This document shows, piece after piece, positions 53,313 to 63,031 of a DNA stretch of 64,000 bases. Within the stretch, counting starts at the first letter, position 1, and every line of letters starts with the position of its first letter. A model generated the notes under the pieces. The model was not told the origin of the DNA, did no database searches, and saw nothing but the letters and a program-made list of their open reading frames with translations. The DNA is from Spirochaetales bacterium (GTDB taxonomy: Bacteria; Spirochaetota; Spirochaetia; Treponematales; Treponemataceae): contig JAQXNX010000004.1 in assembly GCA_029098225.1 (NCBI GenBank), positions 1 through 64,000 of the forward strand. The letters are read 5' to 3'. The translations under genes were made by a program, and so were the position numbers.

Positions 53313-55418
53313 ATGGATGAAGTAACACCAATTTTTGGCGAGAACGTTTTTAATGAAACTGTGATGAAGGCTCGACTGCCTAAGGAAACTTACAAGCAGC
53401 TGATGAAGACTATTGAGGGCGGCGAAAAACTGGACGCTTCGGTTGCCACTGTTGTTGCTAATGCAATGAAGGATTGGGCAGTTGAAAAGGGAGCTACTCA
53501 TTTTACTCACTGGTTCCAGCCTTTGACTGGAATCACTGCGGAAAAACACGACAGCTTTATTACTCCAACAAGTGACGGAAAAGTTATTATGGAGTTCAGC
53601 GGCAAGGAGCTTGTTCAGGGTGAGCCTGACGCTTCCAGCTTCCCGAGTGGAGGAATCCGTGCGACTTTTGAAGCCCGCGGTTACACTGCCTGGGACCCGA
53701 CCAGCTACGCATTTATCAAGGACGGAACTCTCTGTATTCCGACAGCCTTCTGTTCATACACCGGCGAGGCTCTTGATAAAAAGACGCCGCTCCTTCGCTC
53801 TATGCAGGCTATCAGCAAGCAGGCTGTGCGTGTGCTCAAGCTTTTTGAAGGAAACGAAGCTGTTACTTCGGTAAAAACTACAGTCGGTCCTGAGCAGGAA
53901 TACTTCCTCGTAGACAAGAGCGTTTACGACAAGCGCGAAGACCTCATCTACACAGGACGCACACTTTTTGGTGCTAAGGCGCCAAAAGGTCAGGAACTTG
54001 AGGATCACTACTTTGGAATGATTAAACCTCGCGTTCAGGAGTTCATGAAGGATTTGAACCGCGAACTCTGGAAGCTTGGTATTCTTGCTAAAACTGAACA
54101 TAACGAAGTTGCGCCTGCTCAGCACGAGCTTGCACCAATCTTCTCTACAACTAACCTGGCCTGTGACCACAACCAGCTCACAATGGAAATGATGCGCAAG
54201 GTTGCAGCCCGCCATGGTATGGTTTGTCTTTTGCACGAAAAACCATTTGCCGGTGTAAACGGAAGTGGTAAACATAACAACTGGTCAATCAGCACTAACA
54301 CCGGAAAGAACCTGCTTGACCCTGGTGCCACACCTGATCAGAATGCGCAGTTCCTCCTCTTCCTCTGCGCAATCATCAAGGCTGTGGACGAGTATCAGGA
54401 TCTGCTGCGTATTTCTGTTGCTTCTGCTGGTAACGACCACCGCCTTGGAGCTAACGAGGCGCCTCCGGCAATTATCTCTATCTTCCTTGGAGATGAACTC
54501 AGCGCGATTCTCGACTCCATTGAAAAGGGCGTTCCATACGGAAAGCATGAAAAAGAAAAGATGCAGATTGGTGTTACTGTTTTGCCTGACTTCAATAAGG
54601 ATACAACCGACCGTAACCGTACATCACCATTTGCTTTCACCGGCAATAAGTTTGAGTTCCGTATGCTTGGTTCAAATGAATCAATTGCCTGTGCAAACGT
54701 ATTCTTGAATACGGTAGTGGCAGAAGAACTTTCACAGTTCGCCGATATTCTGGAAAAATCAAGCAACTTCAAGAGCGACCTGCACGATCTGATTTTGAAG
54801 ACAATCAAAGAACACAAGAGAATCATTTTCAACGGAAACGGTTATGATGATTCATGGGTAAAAGAAGCTGAGAAGCGCGGACTTTATAACCTCAAGTCTA
54901 CACCAGAAGCTCTTCCACACATCCTCGACGAAAAGAATGTTAAGGTGTTTGAAAAGTTTGGTGTTTACAGCAAGGTTGAGCTTACAAGCCGCTTTGAGAT
55001 TCATAACGAGAACTACTCAAAGATTATCAACATCGAAGCTGAAACAATGCTCGAAATGGCAAACAAGTTCATTTTGCCGGCTGCAAGTAAATATGCTAAC
55101 AAGTTAGCTGAAACAATCGGCTTGAAAAAAGCTGCCTGCGGTGAGTGTGATGCAACTTACGAAAGTGCTATGCTTAAAAAGGTAAGTTGCCTTACATCTT
55201 GCATCTACAGCAAAACAGAAAAGCTTGAGCAGGAAGTTCTGGAAGCAAAGAAAATTGCAGAGAGCGGAGATTCAAGTAAGACAGCATTCTTCTACCGCGA
55301 GCATGTATTTGCTGCAATGAACGAGCTTCGTGCCTGTGCCGATGAGCTTGAGACAATAACTCCAAAAGAGCTCTGGCCATTTCCAAGCTACGGAGATTTA
55401 TTATTCAGCGTGCGCTAA
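53313..55418 (+). CDS. glnN: Glutamine synthetase, type III
   Basis: 701 residues, the normal size of GSIII. Visible motifs: [82 protein letters not shown] and [20 protein letters not shown]. These are characteristic of the large GlnN enzymes of Bacteroides, rumen bacteria and some spirochaetes. The ATG at 53313 follows AAGGAG. With glnA it gives two unrelated glutamine synthetases, both behind ANTAR-type leaders. Confidence 0.95.
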   Translation: MDEVTPIFGENVFNETVMKARLPKETYKQLMKTIEGGEKLDASVATVVANAMKDWAVEKGATHFTHWFQPLTGITAEKHDSFITPTSDGKVIMEFSGKELVQGEPDASSFPSGGIRATFEARGYTAWDPTSYAFIKDGTLCIPTAFCSYTGEALDKKTPLLRSMQAISKQAVRVLKLFEGNEAVTSVKTTVGPEQEYFLVDKSVYDKREDLIYTGRTLFGAKAPKGQELEDHYFGMIKPRVQEFMKDLNRELWKLGILAKTEHNEVAPAQHELAPIFSTTNLACDHNQLTMEMMRKVAARHGMVCLLHEKPFAGVNGSGKHNNWSISTNTGKNLLDPGATPDQNAQFLLFLCAIIKAVDEYQDLLRISVASAGNDHRLGANEAPPAIISIFLGDELSAILDSIEKGVPYGKHEKEKMQIGVTVLPDFNKDTTDRNRTSPFAFTGNKFEFRMLGSNESIACANVFLNTVVAEELSQFADILEKSSNFKSDLHDLILKTIKEHKRIIFNGNGYDDSWVKEAEKRGLYNLKSTPEALPHILDEKNVKVFEKFGVYSKVELTSRFEIHNENYSKIINIEAETMLEMANKFILPAASKYANKLAETIGLKKAACGECDATYESAMLKKVSCLTSCIYSKTEKLEQEVLEAKKIAESGDSSKTAFFYREHVFAAMNELRACADELETITPKELWPFPSYGDLLFSVR

Positions 55419-55528
55419 CACCGACAGCCGCATCCGCGGCTGCAGCATAACGCACTTTACAGGTTGAGCGTACATTGCGTACACCATACGTGTGTAATGT
55501 AACTATAAAAGTTTATACTCCAATTTAG

Positions 55529-55560
55529 GGCTTTCTTTGCGTTGCGGAGAAAGCCTTTTT
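55529..55560 (+). terminator. Intrinsic terminator after glnN
   Basis: GGCTTTCT (55529-55536) pairs with AGAAAGCC (55548-55555), followed by TTTTT. The 110 bases between the glnN stop and this stem also hold a GCCGC/GCGGC hairpin near 55430-55450 but nothing else recognisable. Confidence 0.78.
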
Positions 55561-55622
55561 GTTTAATAAAATTGTATTTTATTCTGCAGAATCAATACAT
55601 ATAATTAAGATTTTTTTTTATA

Positions 55623-56231
55623 TTATTTTTCCTCTGCATTTTTTAATTCATATTTATGTTTTCTTGTTTTAGCTTTTTCTGGACAATAGCCGTGCATCTC
55701 GCTCATGACTATACAATGAGAGATTTCTTTTTCTGAATTACTTAAAAAATTAATAACAGCTTCCTCAAAATTATCTGTTGATTTTTCATTTTCCCGGGAA
55801 TCTACTTTATATGTATACTTTCCATTTAAATTTTTTTTGAAAAAGAAATTTTCACTTGTTTTTTCTATTTCTAGAGTTTTATTTATTGTATCTAATTTAT
55901 ATTTTTGATCAGGAATTTGAATTGAATGAAGATAAAATTCATCAAATAAAGCTTTAAGTGTTTTTTCTACTTTTACAGGTCTTACTTCATAATTAAGTGA
56001 ATAAAGTGGAATAGAAAATTCGTTTCCATTCGTAGAATAAATTATTACTCTTGGGACAACTTTATTTTCATCAAAGGATATTTTTTTAATTCCGATATCA
56101 GATTTGAGAATATCTTTTAATTGATATTCAATATTTGTGTCTAAATCAAAAAATACAATCTGACTGATATTATCTTTATTATCGCATAATACCTGAATTT
56201 TCTGATCTTTGAACTCTTTTAATAATTCCAT
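55623..56231 (-). CDS. Hypothetical protein
   Basis: 202 residues from MELLKEFKDQ, chosen because GAGGAAAG lies just before the ATG at 56231; the frame upstream to 56303 runs through a repeat. No signal peptide, membrane segment or known domain is seen. It is mostly beta-like with charged residues, and ends with a Cys-His-containing stretch (HCIVMSEMHGYCPEKA). It begins a run of AT-rich minus-strand genes. Confidence 0.65.
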   Translation of the reverse strand: MELLKEFKDQKIQVLCDNKDNISQIVFFDLDTNIEYQLKDILKSDIGIKKISFDENKVVPRVIIYSTNGNEFSIPLYSLNYEVRPVKVEKTLKALFDEFYLHSIQIPDQKYKLDTINKTLEIEKTSENFFFKKNLNGKYTYKVDSRENEKSTDNFEEAVINFLSNSEKEISHCIVMSEMHGYCPEKAKTRKHKYELKNAEEK

Positions 56232-56235
56232 CTTT

Positions 56236-56305
56236 CCTCCTCTAAGCCTCCACGGCAGTGGTCGCGCACGGCCCCGCGAGATTGTTGCTTTTGCTGAAGG
56301 CAAAA
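56236..56305 (-). repeat. Ribosome-binding-site-proximal repeat, copy D
   Basis: Minus strand: TTTTGCCTTCAGCAAAA, then GCGGGGCCGTGCGCGACC, ACTGCCGTGGAGGCTTAG and AGGAGG, four bases before the ATG at 56231. It is more GC-rich than copies A-C but shares the same order and right end. Confidence 0.6.
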
Positions 56306-56321
56306 CTGCTGATATAAAAAT

Positions 56322-57254
56322 CTATTTGTATGGCTCATTTTCATATTTATATAGATTGTATTTTGAAGTATATATTTTTAATGTTTCAATAATATCATTT
56401 TTTGAACTATACGGCGAATATTTCTGATATTTATCAAATCTTATTGTTGAATTATTTTTTTCTGGAATAATTGCAGTGATACAGGTATTGTCCCATGTAT
56501 CTCCTTCATAAACTTCTTTAATTGTAAGCTCAATATTTTTTGTTTGCTTATTCAAATAAAAAAACTGAAAGCAAACACAATCTGCCATTTCAAAGTAATA
56601 ATCAGCATCGTTGTCTAAATCGTGTACAGAAAATAATTTTACACGTGAATTGTTGCGGTATAAGTCTGGATTCACCGGATCTACATAGCCATTTAAAATA
56701 ATGACCATTTTAAATGGTTGTTCAGTGGACATTTTTATTGAAGTTCCAATTCCGTATCCATTTTCACCTTCTGCCCATGGATAATGATCAAAATTCCATG
56801 AAAGGCTTTCGTAAGGTTTATCAGAAGTATAGGCAAAGGTTCCAAGGTATGCAGCATGATAAGTTCTGGTTTCGTCTTTTGATTTTTCTTTGAGAACAGA
56901 TGATGCGGTATATTTTGCATTAAACCAGAAATTATAAAAATCATATGAGCTATATCTTGGTTGATTTTTTCTATCAATCATAACAGAAGAAAGTTCGGGA
57001 TTTTGACCTGGAATATAAAAATTGGATTTATAATAAAACCATCCGTTTTCCGAAAGCTTAAAATCTCTGCGATCTAATTTTTGATAAGTTTCATTATAAT
57101 GTCTAATCTCATATATTGCCTGCGGAGTAAGAAAAAATGCAGATTCCCAGTCTAAATCTAGAGTCATATATTCATTTTTAGCAAGGTCATCTGCAAATAA
57201 TAAGGTGCCTGATAATTCGAACAGCATTAAAAAAATAATTAAAATTCTTTTCAT
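56322..57254 (-). CDS. Exported protein with discoidin-like (NADase-type glycan-binding) domain
   Basis: 310 residues with a cleavable signal peptide (hydrophobic residues 4-20, LLFADD). The middle (about 155-235) has SLSWNFDHYPWAEG, GYGIGTSIKM and IILNGYVDP followed by LYRNNSRVK, the pattern of the NADase-type glycan-binding domain found in many exported spirochaete and fusobacterial proteins. Such domains are usually accessory, for binding carbohydrate or cell surfaces. The N-terminal part is unassigned. Confidence 0.68.
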   Translation of the reverse strand: MKRILIIFLMLFELSGTLLFADDLAKNEYMTLDLDWESAFFLTPQAIYEIRHYNETYQKLDRRDFKLSENGWFYYKSNFYIPGQNPELSSVMIDRKNQPRYSSYDFYNFWFNAKYTASSVLKEKSKDETRTYHAAYLGTFAYTSDKPYESLSWNFDHYPWAEGENGYGIGTSIKMSTEQPFKMVIILNGYVDPVNPDLYRNNSRVKLFSVHDLDNDADYYFEMADCVCFQFFYLNKQTKNIELTIKEVYEGDTWDNTCITAIIPEKNNSTIRFDKYQKYSPYSSKNDIIETLKIYTSKYNLYKYENEPYK

Positions 57255-57278
57255 ATTTTAGTACTCTTTTATTATTTT

Positions 57279-57854
57279 TTATTTATTTTTCTTTAAGTAT
57301 TTTTGCCATGGCTTATATGAGTCTAAACGAGTACCATTTCTGATTACATCGATATTATTTTCAATGCAAAATGAATTTAATAATGGCAACTGATTACATG
57401 GCAGGGTATCGGAATAATATTCTTCGCTTATAAAATATTCTTTTTGTTCTAATTGTTCTTTTATATCACTCCAATATATTGATTCAGTCCATTCTGATGT
57501 TATACCTCCAGGCTTAAATAGCTTTTTGATTTCTTTACAATCCTTAAGTTCAAATTCTGAATGAGTTATAATTTTGAGTATTTTACTGAATTCTTTTTTT
57601 GAATATTTTTCAAAAAAATCTTCGGTAAATAAATAATCATCAATATAGAAATCAAAAACAAAACCGTCTACAGATTCTCTTTGTGTTTTTCTTTCATAGG
57701 ATAATAACCAGCCCGAAGAAGTTTTTCCAATTGAAAGATCTGAATCAAAAATACCTTCCCGATCTCCCTGTCTTAAATGTGTAAAATGAATAAATGAATT
57801 ATTGAATGCATTAAATCCTGCATATTCTTCGTATGGGACATTTTTATTTAGCAT
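57279..57854 (-). CDS. Hypothetical cytoplasmic protein
   Basis: 191 residues, acidic, rich in aromatic residues, without signal or membrane segments. No domain recognised. Its size and position among exported unknowns are compatible with an immunity-type or chaperone-type protein, but nothing in the sequence shows that. The start ATG at 57854 follows GGAGATG. Confidence 0.62.
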   Translation of the reverse strand: MLNKNVPYEEYAGFNAFNNSFIHFTHLRQGDREGIFDSDLSIGKTSSGWLLSYERKTQRESVDGFVFDFYIDDYLFTEDFFEKYSKKEFSKILKIITHSEFELKDCKEIKKLFKPGGITSEWTESIYWSDIKEQLEQKEYFISEEYYSDTLPCNQLPLLNSFCIENNIDVIRNGTRLDSYKPWQKYLKKNK

Positions 57855-57882
57855 TTTATCATCTCCTGTATTCTGAACTTTT

Positions 57883-59163
57883 TTATTTATAAATGTAATA
57901 AGCTTCTAAAACTGCTTGCAAATCATCTATGCGTTTTTGCAAAATCCATTTATTCATTTCTTCACTTGCTTTTGAACCGAATTGTTGTTTTATAAATTCA
58001 ATCATATTATCTTTGTAAGTCTGCCATAACGAATCTACATTTTTCATATCATCTAAAGAAACAGAAAACTTAGGGCCTTGAATCAGGCTGCCGTCTTCAG
58101 AAGGGGGAAGAGCATTTCGCTTTTCTATCAGCTGATTTAATTCAAAAGTAAGCTCGGAAATATTTTTATTATTTGACGCAGGAGTTGAATTTGCAAATAA
58201 CTGTTCAATATATTCAAGCAGTTCGTTTTTCTGCTTATTTGAAGATTCAAGTGCCCATGTTATGTAGCCTGAACCATCATGACATTCTTCTTTCCATATT
58301 TTTGTATCTATAAAAGTAAAATAAGCTGTAATAGAATTCTCAAAACAATCCTGATTGTCTATTTTTATAGACTTCTTAAGATTTTCAATTCGTTCATTAA
58401 ATTTTTTATTTCTATTTTCCTGTTCCCTCATGCTGCAAAAGTTTATTCCAAATCCGCTTGTAACATAATTTTCTATTTTAAATTCATGAACTTCGCCTTT
58501 TTTGTAATATTCATAAAATTCATTAATTGCAGAACTGGTTTCGGCAGGGACATAGCCACCGCATATAATTAATTGCAGAATAAGCGTAGGATCTGCTTTT
58601 CCAAAACGACTGTTTTCTTTAGAAGCTTCTTCTGCCAGCTGCCAGATATAATATGCTTCTCTTTTTATATCTTCATCTTTATATAAGAGATTATATTTTT
58701 TACAGAATTTTTTGGCATTAAGTTTCGGAACTTCTGCGCATTTTGTAAGAAAATCAAGAAGCTTTTTTGACTGTTCATCATTTTCTTTTCCGCTTTTCTT
58801 TAAATATTCTTTGTATACTTTTAAGGCTTCTTTTGGTCTTGAATTATTAAAAGTTTCTGCACGGTAAATCGTCTTCTCCAGAAAATATTTCATTGCTTCT
58901 TCGTGGCCATTTTCAGCAGCGTTTTTTAAATATTTATATGAATCTTCAGGGGTATTAAGATATCTATAAAATAATTCAAAATCGGCATTAAAATCACCTT
59001 GTTTTGAAAGTTTTAATAATATATCTTTTGCCACATCTTTATATCCAGCCTCATAAATTTTTATTGCCTGTTCAACGCTAAGCGTTTTGTCTGTTTTTTT
59101 TTGTGAATTACAAGAGGAGAGAAATAGAATAATTAATAATAAAGAATACAAAACTTTTTTCAT
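57883..59163 (-). CDS. Lipoprotein with Sel1/TPR-like repeats
   Basis: 426 residues. A lipoprotein signal ends in FLSSC (Cys18). An alpha-helical region follows, with repeat-like segments such as YLNTPEDSYKYLKNAAENGH and EEAMKYFLEK that resemble Sel1-type repeats. The C-terminal part ends LIEKRNALPPSEDG and a helical tail. Similar lipoproteins are common in spirochaetes; the role is unknown. Confidence 0.65.
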   Translation of the reverse strand: MKKVLYSLLLIILFLSSCNSQKKTDKTLSVEQAIKIYEAGYKDVAKDILLKLSKQGDFNADFELFYRYLNTPEDSYKYLKNAAENGHEEAMKYFLEKTIYRAETFNNSRPKEALKVYKEYLKKSGKENDEQSKKLLDFLTKCAEVPKLNAKKFCKKYNLLYKDEDIKREAYYIWQLAEEASKENSRFGKADPTLILQLIICGGYVPAETSSAINEFYEYYKKGEVHEFKIENYVTSGFGINFCSMREQENRNKKFNERIENLKKSIKIDNQDCFENSITAYFTFIDTKIWKEECHDGSGYITWALESSNKQKNELLEYIEQLFANSTPASNNKNISELTFELNQLIEKRNALPPSEDGSLIQGPKFSVSLDDMKNVDSLWQTYKDNMIEFIKQQFGSKASEEMNKWILQKRIDDLQAVLEAYYIYK

Positions 59164-59201
59164 TTTTAGCTCACTTTATTTATTTATTTATTTTACATCA
59201 T

Positions 59202-59240
59202 AAAAAACAGCTTTACAACATTTTTGTCTTAAAGCTGTTT
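59202..59240 (-). terminator. Intrinsic terminator after the 266-residue unknown gene
   Basis: Minus strand: AAACAGCTTT pairs with AAAGCTGTTT (10 bp) and is followed by more T. It lies 16 bases after the stop of the gene at 59256-60056 and before the lipoprotein start. Confidence 0.72.
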
Positions 59241-59255
59241 CGAAGTTTTTTTTGT

Positions 59256-60056
59256 CTATTCCTGTACACTATTAACGCTTTGAATTACTGCTATTATAAG
59301 TGAAGAATATAAATTATCAGAAACCGTTTTATATTCTTCAAAAATAGAATCATCTTCAAAATATACATCATTCCAGGTTCCCATGCCACCGAATACCCAG
59401 GCACTTTGACAGGCATCCAGAATATATTCAATTTTTTTATAGCAGTCAGGAACTAAATCTTTGTGGTAGCCGAATAATTTTTCTCCATGAGAATCTAAAG
59501 TAGTCATTGCATTTTTAAAATTATCTGCAAAAGCTGAATCGTTTTTTGAGACTGTAAAATTATAAATGGCATCTAAGGCGTTATAAAACTTATCCAGATA
59601 ATTTTCATCCTTTTCATTAGACAGAAATTTATTGCCTGTCTGAATATATTTTACGCCCCATATTCTATTATCCGGATTATTCTGATCAATTACATTCCAT
59701 AATGAACTCCAGTTTATAGTTCCTGTTTTGTTAGTTGATAATAAAAGCCATTTTCCGCCGCCACCTATAAAACCTGCAGACATCCTTTCTTCCAGTCCGT
59801 TATCGTGTTTAACCGGTTCATAATATAAATTATAATGAGTTTGTAAAGAATTCATTTCTTTTAAAAATATGTCCGGATTATTATACAAAATTTTTTCATC
59901 ATATTTTCCTAAAAAATTTTTAGTAAAATAACTGAATTCTATTGTCTTACAAAAATGTGCTGTGGAATTATTTAAAAAATCAGAAACAGTTTCTCCATTA
60001 AGAAAAGCATTTCCATATAAACACAATGCAATATTTTGAACTATCGGGCCATTCAT
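59256..60056 (-). CDS. Hypothetical protein
   Basis: 266 residues without signal peptide or membrane segment. It is rich in Asn, Asp and aromatic residues. Segments such as AGFIGGGGKWLLLST, WGVKYIQTGNK and ACQSAWVFGGMGTWNDV look like conserved family blocks, but I do not recognise the family. It is followed by a good terminator, so it ends a transcript. Confidence 0.62.
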   Translation of the reverse strand: MNGPIVQNIALCLYGNAFLNGETVSDFLNNSTAHFCKTIEFSYFTKNFLGKYDEKILYNNPDIFLKEMNSLQTHYNLYYEPVKHDNGLEERMSAGFIGGGGKWLLLSTNKTGTINWSSLWNVIDQNNPDNRIWGVKYIQTGNKFLSNEKDENYLDKFYNALDAIYNFTVSKNDSAFADNFKNAMTTLDSHGEKLFGYHKDLVPDCYKKIEYILDACQSAWVFGGMGTWNDVYFEDDSIFEEYKTVSDNLYSSLIIAVIQSVNSVQE

Positions 60057-60076
60057 TTTGTTTTCCTTTATTTAAA

Positions 60077-60814
60077 TTATTTTATAATATGATTTTCTGC
60101 TGTTATTATGAATCTTGAATTTACCAATTGATCATCTATATTTTGTTTAATTTTGACAGTAAATTTCGTTGGAACAAGAATATTATTCTTTTCTGAATAG
60201 TCTATAACTAATGAAAAATCAAAAGAATGAAAATTGTTTTTTGAATTAAAGCCTTTTAAATAGTTTCTATTCTGATAAGTTTTATAAAAATATTTTGTAT
60301 CAACCTGTACTTGTGAATTATTTTTATGAAATACTTGAGTCTCTTTCAATAAATAATCATTTATTGAATAATAATTTATACAATCTAAATTATCGTACGT
60401 ATATTCATTATATAAAGTCATATTATTTTCTGAGTTCTCATATATTAATATATTTTCAGGAAAACCATTGCCAAAATAAAAGCCTGCCAAATATTTTAAC
60501 AACATTGAAATTTCATTTAATGCTTTTTCCAAAAATTCATTTTCTTCTTTAGTTGAACCTAAATCCTTATATTTTTCGGTTAGCTTAATATCCAGTTTTC
60601 CATGATCTAATATTACTTTGAAGATATTTTTATCTTCATAATTACTCATTACTATTTCATTTGTAATTATTGTAAATTCTAAATAATTATCTCTGTAGGG
60701 GGTAATGTTTTTATTTATTGTTTCAATTAAATCACTATCAGTTTTATTTGATGAACTAAATAGCATAACTGTTGTGAAAAACAGAATAGTTAATGCGATA
60801 AACTTTTTTTTCAT
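60077..60814 (-). CDS. Exported hypothetical protein
   Basis: 245 residues. An N-terminal signal (KKKFIALTILFFTTVMLFSS) has no cysteine at the cleavage region, so it is a secreted or periplasmic protein rather than a lipoprotein. The body is Asn- and Tyr-rich. No domain recognised. It precedes the 266-residue gene by 20 bases. Confidence 0.62.
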   Translation of the reverse strand: MKKKFIALTILFFTTVMLFSSSNKTDSDLIETINKNITPYRDNYLEFTIITNEIVMSNYEDKNIFKVILDHGKLDIKLTEKYKDLGSTKEENEFLEKALNEISMLLKYLAGFYFGNGFPENILIYENSENNMTLYNEYTYDNLDCINYYSINDYLLKETQVFHKNNSQVQVDTKYFYKTYQNRNYLKGFNSKNNFHSFDFSLVIDYSEKNNILVPTKFTVKIKQNIDDQLVNSRFIITAENHIIK

Positions 60815-60826
60815 TTTGTTTTCCTT

Positions 60827-61291
60827 TTATTGTATTAATTCTTTCTTTCTTAGTTTTTCAATTTCATCATTCTGTATATTTCTCTTTTGAATTTCTTTAT
60901 CAAATAATTTCTGTATTTCTGGAGGATAACAATCTTTATTAAATATTCCTTCTGTAATTGCATAAAAATTTGTGTATTTTTTAAGGCATTCTTTGATTTC
61001 AATAAAGTCATCTTCTTTCAGTTCTTTACTGATGTCTATAGAATTTCCATTTTTATCTTTGATCTGTTTTTTTTCTTCTTTGGTTAATTTATAAATATAG
61101 ATGCACCATTCATTAGGAAAACCGCCAACAAATTCCATTTTTGGAATTTCTATTTGGTCGGGGTTTTTTATCCATAAACATGGACTACCATGAAAAAGAA
61201 ACAGAGTTAAAGGTTCTTGATTATATAAAACCTCTTTTTTCATCCGGATAAATTTTTTTTTATTAAAATCAATTATTTTTAAATCACCCAT
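60827..61291 (-). CDS. Hypothetical protein
   Basis: 154 residues from the ATG at 61291 (MGDLKIIDFNKKK), which follows AGAGAG; the frame opens earlier at a TTG without support. No signal. The strand-rich N-terminal half includes PLTLFLFHGSPCLW and MEFVGGFPNEWCIYIY; the C-terminus is a charged helix. Family not recognised. Confidence 0.6.
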   Translation of the reverse strand: MGDLKIIDFNKKKFIRMKKEVLYNQEPLTLFLFHGSPCLWIKNPDQIEIPKMEFVGGFPNEWCIYIYKLTKEEKKQIKDKNGNSIDISKELKEDDFIEIKECLKKYTNFYAITEGIFNKDCYPPEIQKLFDKEIQKRNIQNDEIEKLRKKELIQ

Positions 61292-61328
61292 TTTTTTTAT
61301 CTCTCTTGAGTTTAAACTCAAAAAAATA

Positions 61329-61502
61329 TTAATGTACAGGAAAATAACTCATACCATTTTTACTTGTAAATGAAAAATATCCTTCAAAAGTACCCGTGCA
61401 TACCATAGATACTGTTTCCAAATCCGAAATTATAACAGAATCTTCAAGGATTATTGAAGCTTCATTTATTACTCTGCAGGGCCTGTATGTATATTCTGTC
61501 AT
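61329..61502 (-). CDS. Very small hypothetical ORF or gene remnant
   Basis: 57 residues from ATG 61502 (MTEYTYRPCRVINEASIIL) to TAA at 61329-61331, with AGAAGGA about 12 bases upstream. The same frame is open for a further 18 or so codons upstream (LLKQFTGIWSGIFQEGN) without an ATG, so this may be the 3' remnant of a longer gene. It fills the gap at 61322-61649; the part from 61560 to 61649 is AT-rich with no visible feature. Confidence 0.42.
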   Translation of the reverse strand: MTEYTYRPCRVINEASIILEDSVIISDLETVSMVCTGTFEGYFSFTSKNGMSYFPVH

Positions 61503-61649
61503 TTTTATTGTATTTCCTTCTTGAAAAATACCGCTCCAAATTCCTGTAAATTGCTTTAATAAAATATTTCATTTACTTTATAAATAGGTTATAGCATAAA
61601 TATATATTTTTCAATTGTTTTAAAATTAATCCGAATTTTTGTTTATATG

Positions 61650-62021
61650 TTATTCTTCAAAATCAAAAATACTTATATCATCCGGAAGAAAAATTAAAAA
61701 TTTCTGATACTTTTCTATCCATTCACCACTTTCAACCCACATAGGCGAGGTCAGCAAAACATAAAGCCATTTTCCTGTTTTATTATTCTGTATATCATCT
61801 TTTAGAACTTCTAAAACAGTTACTTTCATTCCGCCTTCATGATTTATAGTCTTATATTTTACTTCTGATAAATAATCTTTTTCTGTTCGTAAATCAATTG
61901 TTCCCATTATTCTGAAAGAAGAAAGTTCTTTTATTTTTGAATGATCTGTTAATGTGATTCCATTTGCATGCAATGAGAGAATAAGAAAACTAAAACATAA
62001 AATATTTAAAAATTTTTTCAT
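61650..62021 (-). CDS. Small exported hypothetical protein
   Basis: 123 residues with a cleavable signal peptide (FLNILCFSFLILSLHANG). The mature part of about 100 residues has a strand-rich pattern (KVTVLEVLKDDIQNNKTG, KWLYVLLTSPMWV). Family unknown. It is flanked by small unknown genes on the same strand. Confidence 0.6.
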   Translation of the reverse strand: MKKFLNILCFSFLILSLHANGITLTDHSKIKELSSFRIMGTIDLRTEKDYLSEVKYKTINHEGGMKVTVLEVLKDDIQNNKTGKWLYVLLTSPMWVESGEWIEKYQKFLIFLPDDISIFDFEE

Positions 62022-62060
62022 TTTTCCTTTCTTAAGAGCAGGCGAGTGACCTTATATGTG

Positions 62061-62897
62061 TTATGTGTTTTCTTCATATTTTATCATTTTCTTATTTAAA
62101 AATACATTTGCATAATATTCATATTCTCTAATTTCCGGATTTTTTTGAAAATCAATATATGGAGCCTTACAATAAGGACATCGGAAAGGATTGTAAAATT
62201 TAAAACGTCCGTAGCCCTTTTGTGCAAGATGAGCATCTACTTTTTCAACTGTAGTTTTAGAAATATTTTTGCATAGCTGACCAGGCATATCTTCAATTTC
62301 ATAATAAGGCACCATTAATGTTTCACTGCCGTCGTCTGAATAAAAATATTGAAAATAACCGTTTCCTGCATGATAACTATGAATGATAAAACTCTTTTTA
62401 CATTCATCACATATACAGCATAATCTGATATTTGATGGGGTTACATATCCCGAAAAGTGTAAGCCTCTGCTAAATAACCCCATACCTCTAAAAATTTGGT
62501 TTTCATTATTTTCCGAATTTAATAAAACCGGCTGAAATCTTATTCCATTCATTTTATATAATTCTGTTTCTTTCATAACAGGACTATTATCGATTACACC
62601 ATCAATCATTAATCCAAAATTATTTTGAATCACTATGCATAAATGAATATATTTGTAGTCTGGACTTTCTTTTTCGATTTCGATTATATAATTTGCAATA
62701 CATTTACCGTCTTTAAGAATTACTAATTCTTTATTATCCAGTGATAGTGTTGCTTCTTCTTTAATAACTACTGTTAATTCGTTTGAAGCATTTTTTGAAT
62801 TATTGATTATCTTTTCTAATTCAGAATAATTAATATTTATTTTATTTTCATTTATTGTAATTACTTTTTTTCCTGACATTTCTGAACTGTCCTCCAT
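62061..62897 (-). CDS. Hypothetical protein with putative zinc-binding cysteines
   Basis: 278 residues, no signal peptide. Two cysteine pairs, RLCCICDECKKS near residue 160 and RCPYCKAPY near residue 240, suggest a bound metal, probably zinc. The remainder is strand-rich. No family recognised. The 130-base gap behind it (62898-63031) is AT-rich and shows no clear element. Confidence 0.58.
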   Translation of the reverse strand: MEDSSEMSGKKVITINENKININYSELEKIINNSKNASNELTVVIKEEATLSLDNKELVILKDGKCIANYIIEIEKESPDYKYIHLCIVIQNNFGLMIDGVIDNSPVMKETELYKMNGIRFQPVLLNSENNENQIFRGMGLFSRGLHFSGYVTPSNIRLCCICDECKKSFIIHSYHAGNGYFQYFYSDDGSETLMVPYYEIEDMPGQLCKNISKTTVEKVDAHLAQKGYGRFKFYNPFRCPYCKAPYIDFQKNPEIREYEYYANVFLNKKMIKYEENT

Positions 62898-63031
62898 GCA
62901 TTATAATAAGTCAGTTGCTGAATTAAAAGCAATCTAAAAATCGAATAAATAGTATAAATACATGAGCATAATAAACTTGTTGTACTGCAACTTGCTTGAC
63001 TGCTTTTGGCTTTTAATCTTTGTTATTTTAT

